A stretch of 64,000 nucleotides of DNA, from contig NZ_KK073769.1 of the NCBI RefSeq assembly GCF_000582685.1, forward strand, positions 652,421 to 716,420. Direction: 5' to 3'. This document shows, piece by piece, positions 23,303 to 32,403 of this stretch; the stretch's first letter is position 1; each line of letters begins with the position of its first letter. This DNA is from [Scytonema hofmanni] UTEX 2349 (GTDB lineage Bacteria > Cyanobacteriota > Cyanobacteriia > Cyanobacteriales > Nostocaceae). The translations under genes were made by a program, and so were the position numbers. The notes beneath the pieces were generated by a model, which worked only from the letters and a program-made list of their open reading frames with translations, was not told where the DNA came from and did no database searches.

Positions 23303-23629
23303 ATGAATTTAGGTATTATTGCTTCTATTGGCTACGGCATTTTGGCGATAGTTGGTGGCATCATTGGTTACGTTGCCTCTGGGAGCAATGTTTCGCTCCT
23401 CAGTGGCTGCATTAGTGGTGTATTACTACTTTTTGCCGCTTACCTCCAATTTCAAAGTATAATCTGGGGTCTGATTGTAGCAGCTTTAGTCACTGCTATT
23501 TTAGTAGTTGTCTTTGCATTGCGACTGGCTAAAACACGCAAGTTTATGCCGGCAGGATTGATGCTGTTTTTCGGTGTGCTGACGTTGGCGGTGATGGTGA
23601 ATCAACTAATGGCATTAAGAATAAAGTAG
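23303..23629 (+). CDS. TMEM14 family (UPF0136) membrane protein
   Basis: 108 residues almost entirely made of four hydrophobic helices (IGYGILAIVGGIIGYVAS, LLSGCISGVLLLFAAYL, IIWGLIVAALVTAILVVVFA, FMPAGLMLFFGVLTLAVMV). The glycine pattern and the R-K-F-M-P-A-G-L motif fit TMEM14/UPF0136. In plants this family (FAX1) exports fatty acids from plastids. A transport role here is inference. Confidence 0.8.
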   Translation: MNLGIIASIGYGILAIVGGIIGYVASGSNVSLLSGCISGVLLLFAAYLQFQSIIWGLIVAALVTAILVVVFALRLAKTRKFMPAGLMLFFGVLTLAVMVNQLMALRIK

Positions 23630-24572
23630 CAGAGGCAGATGCAAAGCTATTTTTTTCACCTGCATGATTCTTTTTAGTTAGTATACCTTTATTAGTACAT
23701 TTATATTACCGAAGAGGATGAATAATTATTTAAATACAGCAGCCTATCGCTAAATATCGAATACACGTAGAGACGTTCCGGACCGAACGTCTCTAGGAGG
23801 TTTTTGAATAAAATGAGGGGTCAGACCTACCATTCGCAATAGCTGTATCCTGTAAGTGGTGGGTAGTCAGTTGTGCAACTGCTGCGCTTGTAGCTATATA
23901 CGTAAGTATTTCCAGATTACCCATTGGAAATGGGAGCATCCCAATCGGCTCTGTAACAGAATTAAACTGATCGCTTGATTTATGTAGCGGATATATCTTA
24001 TTGTAATTGAATATAAATGGCAGCATAATATCAATCAACATTTACCATGACTTAATTTTTTTTGCTTGTGATTCAGTTCATGAGCAAATGTTTGTTTTTT
24101 TGGGAATTAGTTAAAAACCGTAGCTCAACCGTTATTTTGCGATGATGGTAAAAATGTGACTTAAAAAAATCATTTTCTCTGAAGATACTAATAATATTGC
24201 GAAATCATCTCAAAAACGGTTGACTTCGCACTTGCTTTTATTGCGAAGTGAAAAATTAAACCGTCAATTTTTCTTGAACCCGTAGAAAGGCGGAAAGTCA
24301 ACAACAGCAAACAACTTAACCACAAAACTAAATATGAATTCAAGTAAAAATGCTTATTATGTATCAATAATTTACAATTTTTTTTCCAGGAATAGTAAAG
24401 ACAGAATTGCCATTTTGGCAGGTTTTTCTTTTTGAGATCGGATATTAGTAGATTGTAATCATCGTGATTAATATTCCCAGTGTTATTGCTGTCTACCGCG
24501 AGCTATAAAAGTTAAGCCAATCTGGATCTAAGTGATTTACGGTCTTGAATTTTAAGAATTAGGAAATAATAC
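23630..24572. other. 940-bp gap upstream of the kinase/HopA1 pair
   Basis: It contains a palindromic repeat at 23767-23796 and AT-rich DNA. Two weak ORFs exist. One is a minus-strand 82-codon frame (23793-24041) with a small-residue stretch (YIATSAAVAQLTTHHLQD). The other is a plus-strand 33-codon frame (24334-24435, MNSSKNAYYVSIIYNFFSRN). Neither has a convincing ribosome site. I looked for a RiPP precursor here and cannot claim one. Confidence 0.4.
23767..23796. repeat. REP-like palindrome GTAGAGACGTTCC...GGAACGTCTCTAC family
   Basis: GTAGAGACGTTCGG-type arms face each other (GTAGAGACGTTCCGGACCGA then ACGTCTCTAG). It is one of many related copies in this window (39170, 50584, 57358, 62338, 63333). 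Confidence 0.7.
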
Positions 24573-25808
24573 ATGGTAGTTTCACTGTCTTCTCATAACG
24601 TTATCCAGTATCTGCGTTCCTCAGGTCTGTGTAGCTCAGAAGATGGCGCATCTGACGATTCTGAGTTCCCTGAAAGTAAGAAAAACTTAAATTTACTGGT
24701 TACTCTGGCAGATAATCGCAAACTGCTGGTTAAACAGGAACGTAGCATTGACTTTTCGGATGGAAAAGAGCAATTTTTCAATGAGTGGCTGTTTCACCAA
24801 TTGCTTGAGCAATTTCCAGTGATTGGTAACATCGGGGCGATCGCCTCATCAGTGCTGCATTTCGATGAAGAAAATTCGATCCTGATCCGCAACTACTTAA
24901 GTGAGTATCAGGAACTAGGGAATTATTATCAACAAAACGATATTTTCCCCGAAGCGATCGCCAGCACCATTGGCGACACCTTAGGAGCGCTGCATCGTGC
25001 TACATTCAATCGTCGTGAGTATCGCGATTTTATGGCAACTGCTCCCGAAGGACAGTTTCGCTATCACTTCAACAATCCAGCTCAAGGAATCGAGTCAATT
25101 GCACCTGAGATTTTTGGCATGGTTCCCACCGATGCGCTGAAATTTTATGCACTCTATCAATGCCACGACAATTTAGAATCAGCAATTGGAGACTTAGCAA
25201 GCGATTGGCAACCTTGCTGCTTGACTCATAACGACCTGAAATTAGACAACATTTTGATCCATTCCAGGTGGGAACATCTAGATAATGCGATCGTGCGGCT
25301 GATTGACTGGGAAGCATGTTCTTGGGGAGATCCAGCCTTTGATTTAGGAACTTTACTGGCAAGCTATTTAAAAATTTGGCTAGACAGCTTGGTGGTAGAT
25401 CCTACCATTGAGTTAGAAGAATCTTTGCAATTTGCGGTGACACCTTTAGAAATTCTTCAACCTTCAATGCTTGCCCTAACTCAAGCTTATCTCAAAGCCT
25501 TCCCCAATATTTTAGAGTACCGTAATGATTTTTTATTGCGTGTTATTCAGTTTGCTGGTTTAGCACTGATGCATCAAATTGAGGCAACGATTAAGTACCA
25601 TAAATACTTTGATAATATCAGCATCTCAATGCTTCAAGTCGCCAAAAATCTACTCACCATGCCACAGCAAGCTGTGCTAACTGTTTTCGGTATTTCTGAA
25701 TCGGAAATACTCAAACCCGTTGCCAAATTAGAAAAGTTGCCTCATCCAGAAAGCAAGCAGAATTTGGTTCCTCTTTATTACCCAAAAACTCGTCTACGTG
25801 GATGTTAA
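24573..25808 (+). CDS. APH-family phosphotransferase (possible RiPP kinase)
   Basis: 411 residues with the aminoglycoside-phosphotransferase fold. NLNLLVTLADNRKLLVKQER holds the nucleotide-binding Lys. CLTHNDLKLDNILIH is the catalytic loop (HxDxxxxN). LIDWEACSWGDPAFDLGTLL carries the metal-binding Asp. It starts at ATG 24573 with AGGAAAT upstream. A HopA1-like gene follows 65 bp later on the same strand. In class V lanthipeptide and thioamitide clusters the same two families phosphorylate Ser/Thr and eliminate phosphate. Substrate here is unknown, and no antibiotic-resistance role is implied. Confidence 0.75.
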   Translation: MVVSLSSHNVIQYLRSSGLCSSEDGASDDSEFPESKKNLNLLVTLADNRKLLVKQERSIDFSDGKEQFFNEWLFHQLLEQFPVIGNIGAIASSVLHFDEENSILIRNYLSEYQELGNYYQQNDIFPEAIASTIGDTLGALHRATFNRREYRDFMATAPEGQFRYHFNNPAQGIESIAPEIFGMVPTDALKFYALYQCHDNLESAIGDLASDWQPCCLTHNDLKLDNILIHSRWEHLDNAIVRLIDWEACSWGDPAFDLGTLLASYLKIWLDSLVVDPTIELEESLQFAVTPLEILQPSMLALTQAYLKAFPNILEYRNDFLLRVIQFAGLALMHQIEATIKYHKYFDNISISMLQVAKNLLTMPQQAVLTVFGISESEILKPVAKLEKLPHPESKQNLVPLYYPKTRLRGC

Positions 25809-25873
25809 CTTCCTTAATTTCGTAGTGAGCGGTTCACCGCTCATTAATTAAAGCGCTGAAGCGCTTACTACAT

Positions 25874-26947
25874 TTGAAAATGCTATATACTCCTACAAAT
25901 CAACTGCTAGATTCTCTGTTTGACATTGCCCACAATATTCAAATTGAATCTAACTTTTGCATTATTCATCCCAATTATCAACCTTTTGCTTTGCCAAAAA
26001 AAGTAGCAGACAGATTTCAACAAAATCTGCCAGTATTACAGCGTAAATATCTGACTTTGCTATTGCGAAATTTTATTTACGGAATTTATTACAATGGCTC
26101 TTTGCGAAACATTTTGGGATTAAATGCCAAACCAGCTAATTTATTACCACACCAAACTTTAGAAAACAATTATATTTTCGGTAATGATTGGGAATTTTAT
26201 GAACAATTAGATGCTAGTAATCACGGTGTAGGTTATCTTGATTCTGGTTGGCAAGTTTTGCGGCAAGAACCTGATGGTACTCTGGTAGTAATTAAAGACG
26301 GTTTGACATTGCATGTTGAGTATAACTCGCCTATGCAACCAAGTATGGAATTTGCCAAAGTTGGTCAGTTTGTTGCAATTTTGATGCCAAAAAATCGACT
26401 GCAAAATAATTATTATTTAGCAGTGAGCAATAATCCAGACGTTGATTTGGATATGCTAAGAATCTACTTTAATTTAACTTCTACTGGAGCGATCGCTCTG
26501 ATGGATAATCTCACCCTACAATTAAACGCGGCTGAGATTTTCTTTAACTTTCAAGTTCTCTACAACCCTTGTGCATACCAACGTTACGACTCTGGGGTGC
26601 TCTATTTTCAACGCAACGACTATCCAGCGGTGCGGAAAATTCTTCAAGATGTTTATTCAGAGCATAAATCTTATTTTAAGCCAGAAATACCTTTATTTAC
26701 CAAGTTTTTAGCCCCTGGCTTGAGTTTAGCTGAAGAACCAAGTCAAAAATTTGCTGCACAAGAGAATTTTGGCATAAATCGTTGTCAAATTATCGCAAAA
26801 GCTTTGCTGTCAGCTTGGCAAAAAGGTGATAGCAGTAGTGAGGAGAAAATGAAAGCGATCGCTCAACACTTTACAGAGCTAAATATAGATTTACAGCGTC
26901 CCTACCTCAATCCCTACTCTAAAGATATTTATTTCCGATTAAATTGA
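25874..26947 (+). CDS. T3SS effector HopA1-family protein (possible phospho-Ser/Thr lyase)
   Basis: 357 residues. It begins MKMLYTPTNQLLDSLFDIAH and contains YGIYYNGSLRNIL, GVGYLDSGWQVLRQEPDGTL and later VLYNPCAYQRYDSGVLYFQR then NDYPAVRKILQDVY, which I recognise as the HopA1 domain layout. The end RPYLNPYSKDIYFRLN is also typical. The family is named from a plant-pathogen effector. Bacterial RiPP clusters use it with an APH-like kinase for dehydration. A palindromic repeat (AAAGCGCTGAAGCGCTTACT, about 25850) separates it from the kinase gene. Confidence 0.72.
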   Translation: MKMLYTPTNQLLDSLFDIAHNIQIESNFCIIHPNYQPFALPKKVADRFQQNLPVLQRKYLTLLLRNFIYGIYYNGSLRNILGLNAKPANLLPHQTLENNYIFGNDWEFYEQLDASNHGVGYLDSGWQVLRQEPDGTLVVIKDGLTLHVEYNSPMQPSMEFAKVGQFVAILMPKNRLQNNYYLAVSNNPDVDLDMLRIYFNLTSTGAIALMDNLTLQLNAAEIFFNFQVLYNPCAYQRYDSGVLYFQRNDYPAVRKILQDVYSEHKSYFKPEIPLFTKFLAPGLSLAEEPSQKFAAQENFGINRCQIIAKALLSAWQKGDSSSEEKMKAIAQHFTELNIDLQRPYLNPYSKDIYFRLN

Positions 26948-26984
26948 AAAATAAAATTGTAGTAGGGTGCATTATATAGCTTTT

Positions 26985-27300
26985 CCTAGTCTGCTGAGGT
27001 ACAAATTTATCAAGAAAGGCAGAGGGCAGGAGGCAGAAGGCAGAAGGGAATTCTGACTCCTGCTCTCTGCCCGTGACCGTAGGGAACAAGGGTCTAAAAC
27101 CCCGCCGTCAACTGGAGCGCTTACAATTGGGCGGGGTCTGAATCCCCGCCCAATTGTTCCTTCTGCCTTCTGCCCTCTGCCTCCTGCCTTCTTCAACTGC
27201 GTCCATTTACAGCAGATTGCGTTGTCATGAAATACATGTAGAGACGTAGCAATGCTAGGTCTAATCAAGGGTTTTGGGTTTTACGTATGTACCTCATATA
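26985..27300. repeat. repeat-rich intergenic stretch
   Basis: It contains GGCAGAGGGCAGGAGGCAGA-type runs facing TCTGCCTTCTGCCCTCTGCC-type runs (about 27020-27045 and 27160-27190), with an inner pair around GGCGGGGTCTGAATCCCCGCC. Overall it is a large nested inverted repeat. A minus-strand 98-codon ORF across it is a product of the repeats, not a gene. Confidence 0.6.
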
Positions 27301-27590
27301 CCCGAAATTTGCTGTAATGGGTGGGGCAAGAATATTACTATCCCTTTCCCCCCGACAAACCGGACAAGCAAGTTACCAAGCATCCGGAAGAGCGCAAATC
27401 CAGTGCTTACCACAGACTTAATAGTTTGGAACGCGATTTCTGCGGTTTGTCCCCAATCAGGTAGGTTTGTCGGGCGCGATCGCTGTCGATAAGTAAGCCC
27501 CGGAGGCGTTGCAGTTAGTGCCGGAATTGGTGCTGCTGGTGATTTTGCTGTTCGTATAGTGACCGTTCCGCTTCACTTGATTGAGTCAGA
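27301..27590 (-). pseudogene. unidentified coding remnant
   Basis: A minus-strand frame of about 92 codons between stops, with no upstream ATG, reads TAKSPAAPIPALTATPPGLT, then LPDWGQTAEIAFQTIKSVVS, then GFALFRMLGNLLVRFVGGKG. It looks like a real protein end: a Pro-rich linker followed by a hydrophobic helix. A second frame of the same strand also looks protein-like (ERSLYEQQNHQQHQFRH, stop, LQRLRGLLIDSDRARQTYLI). I cannot tell which was coding. Family is unknown. Confidence 0.3.
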
Positions 27591-28589
<999 letters not shown>

Positions 28590-29567
28590 ATGACCCCTAG
28601 TATTACAGATTCAGCTGTAAAAGCGGCGATCGCGGCGATCGCTTCAGAATCAGCAACGACAGAAGAAAAAATCGAAATGCTGATTGAGATGGCGCAATCT
28701 TTTCTGAAACAGCCTAAAACAGCCCAAGATTTGCGAAATGCGGTTGGGCTGTATTATCGGGCTTATGAATTGTGCGCTGATGATTATCCTCTCCTCAAAG
28801 CCCGCGCTAATGCGGGAATGGCACTCGGCTTACAGACAATTCCGGATGTTGGGTCGCAATTGCTACTCCAAGCGAAAGCAGGTTATGAAGAAGCACTGCC
28901 AATTTTGCAACAATTTGCCTCACCTGAGGAAGTAGCAGAAGTGCAGATGAATTTGGGGTTGGTGTTGCAGTCGTTGGTGCCATTCAATTTGGCGCGGACG
29001 ACAGATAGCATCCAAGCTTATCACGAGGCTTTGCGGGTATTTACCTGGCAGGATTACCCACAAGAATATGCTATTTTATACAACAACATAGCGATCGCTT
29101 ACCTTTCTATGCCCTTAGCATCAGAAAGAGAATACTTGCGTCAAGGCTTGGCTGTGCAGTCATTTGAGGTTGCATTGAAGCACATTAAGCTGATTGACCA
29201 CCCCAGAGAATATGCGATGTTGCAGAATAACTTAGGCAACGCATTGCAATATTTACCGAGTTCGCATCCACTAGAGAATATTTTCCGAGCGATCGCTGCT
29301 TATGACGAGGCATTAAAAGTGCGATCTGCTAAAGATACACCCTTAGAATACGCCAACACAATTTCTAACAAAGCTAATGCCTTATTCAACTTACCAGATG
29401 ACCCAGAAAAAGCAGAAATCGGGAATTATCAAAATCTGTTGCGAGTTCGTAATTACTATCAAGAAGCTAGAGAAATATTTCAACAGTACGAACAAATAGA
29501 ACAAGCAGAAATTGTCACCCAAGCTTTGCAAGAAGTCGAGATGGAAATACTAAAGGATAATTCTTAA
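28590..29567 (+). CDS. TPR-like protein, first gene of the extended hyp operon
   Basis: 325 residues from ATG 28590 (MTPSITDSAVKAAIAAIASE). An upstream in-frame ATG at 28503 would add unnatural sequence. There are repeated helical pairs of TPR character (DLRNAVGLYYRAYELCADDY, AEVQMNLGLVLQSLVP, QEYAILYNNIAIAYLSMPL, EYAMLQNNLGNALQYLPSS). Nostoc/Anabaena genomes have a homologue in the same place before hypF. It is a probable scaffold or chaperone partner for hydrogenase maturation. The exact job is unknown. Confidence 0.75.
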   Translation: MTPSITDSAVKAAIAAIASESATTEEKIEMLIEMAQSFLKQPKTAQDLRNAVGLYYRAYELCADDYPLLKARANAGMALGLQTIPDVGSQLLLQAKAGYEEALPILQQFASPEEVAEVQMNLGLVLQSLVPFNLARTTDSIQAYHEALRVFTWQDYPQEYAILYNNIAIAYLSMPLASEREYLRQGLAVQSFEVALKHIKLIDHPREYAMLQNNLGNALQYLPSSHPLENIFRAIAAYDEALKVRSAKDTPLEYANTISNKANALFNLPDDPEKAEIGNYQNLLRVRNYYQEAREIFQQYEQIEQAEIVTQALQEVEMEILKDNS

Positions 29568-29590
29568 TTTTCAAAAAAGGAAGAAAAAGA

Positions 29591-29830
29591 ATGACAGATT
29601 TTTTGTCAAGCTTGCTGTCTGGCGACATTAACTTAATTACATCATTAGTATGGTTAGTAATAGCAGCAGGCTTATCTATAGTTGGTGGTGCCATTGGTGG
29701 CGTGCTTTTAGCCGGCAAAGATTTAGGTTATGAATTAGCCGCAATGACTGGTGGATTATTGGGACCTGCTGGTGTGATTCCAGCGGTATTTATAGGGCTA
29801 GTTCTTCTAAATTACTTGAATAATTTCTAG
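29591..29830 (+). CDS. small membrane protein of the hyp operon
   Basis: 79 residues with a strong ribosome site (AAAAAAGGAAGAAAAAGAATG). Two hydrophobic helices: LITSLVWLVIAAGLSIVGGA and AAMTGGLLGPAGVIPAVFIG. It lies 23 bp after the TPR gene and 8 bp before the next small membrane protein. Conserved small membrane proteins occupy this position in other heterocystous cyanobacteria. Function is unknown. Confidence 0.65.
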   Translation: MTDFLSSLLSGDINLITSLVWLVIAAGLSIVGGAIGGVLLAGKDLGYELAAMTGGLLGPAGVIPAVFIGLVLLNYLNNF

Positions 29831-29838
29831 GAGTAATT

Positions 29839-30063
29839 ATGTTTGAGATGGGCTGGTTTTCTCTGAAATTATTTTTCAAAGGAAAGCTAATACGCGATCC
29901 TATGTATTTTATCCAACAAACTACAATAGGCACTGTGATAGGTTTGTTATTGTTGGTATCAATTGCACAAGTGAACGTTCCCTTATGGCTACCAATCATA
30001 GTATCTAGCTTATTAACTGGCGCAATCATGCCATTTTTACTCAAAGATTTTAAAACGAAGTGA
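29839..30063 (+). CDS. small membrane protein of the hyp operon
   Basis: 74 residues (MFEMGWFSLKLFFKGKLIRD) with two membrane segments (TTIGTVIGLLLLVSIAQVNV and LWLPIIVSSLLTGAIMPFLL) and a short basic C-terminus. The AGGAG ribosome site overlaps the upstream stop, so translation is coupled with the preceding gene. No family name is known to me. Confidence 0.65.
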   Translation: MFEMGWFSLKLFFKGKLIRDPMYFIQQTTIGTVIGLLLLVSIAQVNVPLWLPIIVSSLLTGAIMPFLLKDFKTK

Positions 30064-30204
30064 GTTGTTAATTGTTAGTTGCTAGTTGTTAGTTGCTAGT
30101 TATTGGTTGACGGTTAACAGCCAACAGTTATCGACTATCCACTATCGACTAACAACTATCCACTATCCACTATCTACTATCCACTATCCACTATCCAATA
30201 AATA
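30064..30204. repeat. short tandem repeats (STRR type)
   Basis: Heptamer-like runs of TTAGTTG/CTAGTTG give way to runs of CACTATC/GACTATC, typical of heterocystous cyanobacteria. No gene is present. Confidence 0.8.
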
Positions 30205-31056
30205 ATGACAAAGCTTGAGGAATTAATTCAAGAAATCAACCGCTTTGAGGCAATTGTAGCTGAGTGGGATGAAAGCCAGCGCTGTGTAGTAGTCGGGTTG
30301 AAAAGAGCGATTGAGGCTTTACATAAAGTAGCTTTAATGCGGTTGATTAAAAGCTTAAAAAAAGAAGAAACAATTTCAGCTTTACGTCAGGCAGTAGATG
30401 ATGAAGTAGTGTACGGAGTACTGCTATATCACGAACTCATAAAATCGCCAAAACCGCCTTTATCACAACGCATTCAAACAGCCATTGATGAAGTTCGTCC
30501 TAGCTTAAAAAGTCATAACGGTGATGTGGAATTAGTAGCAATTAAATTACCAGATACAGTTGAAGTCAGGTTCATCGGAACTTGCAGTCATTGTCCTTCT
30601 TCAACTTTGACTTTATCTCAGGGAGTTGAACAAGCTATTAAAAAATATTGTCCAGAAATTACAAAAGTTATTGCTGTCGATAAGAAACCTCTTGTTCATA
30701 GTGCTAATAGTTTAACCAGTCCATTTTCTCAAAATAGAAATCCTCCTTGGGTTAAGTTAACAACTGTTGATCAAGTTCCGGAATCTGCTGTATTGGTGGT
30801 TAATTTTGCAGGTAATTCGCTGATTTTACATCGTCAAGGTGTTAAAATAAGCTGTTACAAAAATGCTTGTGCTCACTTAGCTTTTCCTTTAGATGACGGT
30901 ACAGTTGAAAATGGTATTCTCACCTGTCCTTCTCACGGATTTCAGTACAATTTAGATACAGGAGAATGTTTAACAGCACCTGATGTTTCTCTACAGTCGT
31001 ATCCTGTAAAAATTAAGGGTGATAAAGTTTTTGTGCAACTATTATTGAAAATCTAA
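30205..31056 (+). CDS. NifU-like C-terminal domain fused to a Rieske [2Fe-2S] domain
   Basis: 283 residues. Residues about 90-155 are a NifU-type Fe-S scaffold domain (VRPSLKSHNGDVELVAIKL ... GTCSHCPSS, with its CxxC). Residues about 180-280 are a Rieske domain with CAHLAFPLDDG and CPSHGFQYNLDTGECL, that is CxH and CxxH ligands. The N-terminal 85 residues are helical. A homologue sits between the TPR gene and hypF in Nostoc/Anabaena. It probably handles Fe-S clusters or electrons for the uptake hydrogenase. The role is inferred from context. Confidence 0.82.
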   Translation: MTKLEELIQEINRFEAIVAEWDESQRCVVVGLKRAIEALHKVALMRLIKSLKKEETISALRQAVDDEVVYGVLLYHELIKSPKPPLSQRIQTAIDEVRPSLKSHNGDVELVAIKLPDTVEVRFIGTCSHCPSSTLTLSQGVEQAIKKYCPEITKVIAVDKKPLVHSANSLTSPFSQNRNPPWVKLTTVDQVPESAVLVVNFAGNSLILHRQGVKISCYKNACAHLAFPLDDGTVENGILTCPSHGFQYNLDTGECLTAPDVSLQSYPVKIKGDKVFVQLLLKI

Positions 31057-31068
31057 AATTTCAAATTG

Positions 31069-32280
31069 ATGCATAACCCAATTAAGATTACTCCCACATC
31101 AAAATTAAAGCGAGAAGCAACAGAAATTGCCCAAAGATTACCTCTGTCGTTTCATGGTGCGAAAGTAATTTTAGGTAATAGTATTGAATCAGAAACATTA
31201 GTGATGCCTTTAGCACCTAGTGCTAGAGAAATGTTTGCGCCGCGTGGTGCATGTTTGTTATCTGAAACTGGTTCTTTGTGGGTGTCAGATACGGGACATC
31301 ATCGCTTATTAGGATGGCGAAATTTACCGACTACAGACAATCAACCTGCGGATTGGGTAATTGGACAACCTGACTTTAATCATGAGGGACAAAATGCTAA
31401 AAGTACACCAGGAAGGGCAACTTTAAGTGTCCCAACTGGGATTTGTGCTTGTGGGGAAGGTTTAGCAGTAGCGGATGCTTGGAATCACCGCGTTTTAATT
31501 TGGAAAAAAGTGCCGGAAGATAACAATGTTCCGGCAGATTTGGTGTTAGGTCAAGCTAATTTTATTGACAATGAACCGAATCGTGGTAAGCAAGAAGCCA
31601 CAGCAAATACTTTAAATTGGTGTTATGGTGTTTGCTATTATCAAGGGAGATTGTTTGTTGCTGATACGGGAAATCGTCGGGTTTTAATTTGGGATGAATT
31701 ACCGTCAGAAGATGGTCAACCAGCTGATTTGGTGTTGGGACAACCAGACATGCGATCGCGTAACGAAAATGGTGGTGCTAGTCCTTCAGCATCAAGTATG
31801 CGTTGGTGTCATGATATCACCATTTGGGGAGACAATTTAGTTGTTACTGACGCGGGTAATAACCGGGTAATGATTTGGCAAGGAATTCCAACAGAAAATA
31901 ATACTCCTTGTGCGGTGGTGTTAGGACAAAAAAACTTTGATTTAGTTGAAATAAATCAAGGTGTTTATTTTCCTAGCGCTAGCAGTTTAAGTATGCCTTA
32001 TGGTGTGGCAGCTAGTGGTGATTGGTTGTTAGTTGCGGATACTGCTAATTCTCGTTTGTTGGGATGGAAAAAGCCAAAATCAATTATATCTTTGCAAGGT
32101 GCTGTTGCGGATGCGTTGGCTGGACAAATAGATTTTCAAACTAAAGGTGAGAATCGCGATTTTGCATTGCCAAAGAGAGATAGTTTAAGTTGGTGTTATG
32201 GGATAAAAGTATGTGGCAATACTGCGATAATAGCTGATTCGGGAAATAATCGAATTTTAATTTGGAAAATGGAAATATAG
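31069..32280 (+). CDS. NHL-repeat beta-propeller protein of the hyp operon
   Basis: 403 residues from ATG 31069. Six similar units carry the NHL pattern, for example LWVSDTGHHRLLGWRNLP, LAVADAWNHRVLIWKKVP, LFVADTGNRRVLIWDELP, LVVTDAGNNRVMIWQGIP and AIIADSGNNRILIWKME, each followed by an A-D-x-V-x-G-Q-x-x-F linker. This predicts a six-bladed propeller, probably a protein-interaction platform. It is conserved next to hypF in Nostocales. It has no signal peptide. Confidence 0.8.
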   Translation: MHNPIKITPTSKLKREATEIAQRLPLSFHGAKVILGNSIESETLVMPLAPSAREMFAPRGACLLSETGSLWVSDTGHHRLLGWRNLPTTDNQPADWVIGQPDFNHEGQNAKSTPGRATLSVPTGICACGEGLAVADAWNHRVLIWKKVPEDNNVPADLVLGQANFIDNEPNRGKQEATANTLNWCYGVCYYQGRLFVADTGNRRVLIWDELPSEDGQPADLVLGQPDMRSRNENGGASPSASSMRWCHDITIWGDNLVVTDAGNNRVMIWQGIPTENNTPCAVVLGQKNFDLVEINQGVYFPSASSLSMPYGVAASGDWLLVADTANSRLLGWKKPKSIISLQGAVADALAGQIDFQTKGENRDFALPKRDSLSWCYGIKVCGNTAIIADSGNNRILIWKMEI

Positions 32281-32403
32281 ATATACAAACAACGGAAAAA
32301 CGAACCGCAGAGCACGCAGAGAAAACAGAGAAATGAGAGTTTGAGAGTATTTTGTGTAAGTCCTAATTTTATCTCACGCAGAGGCGCTAATAAAAAAAGA
32401 TTT

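Noticed and set aside
23793..24041. 82-codon minus-strand ORF as a RiPP precursor for the kinase/HopA1 pair
   Set aside because: No ribosome site, no Cys, divergent orientation and overlap with a region of low conservation potential. Kept only as a remark in the intergenic entry.
26972..27268. 98-codon minus-strand ORF
   Set aside because: It lies within nested inverted repeats of GGCAGA-type words and has no ribosome site or family resemblance.
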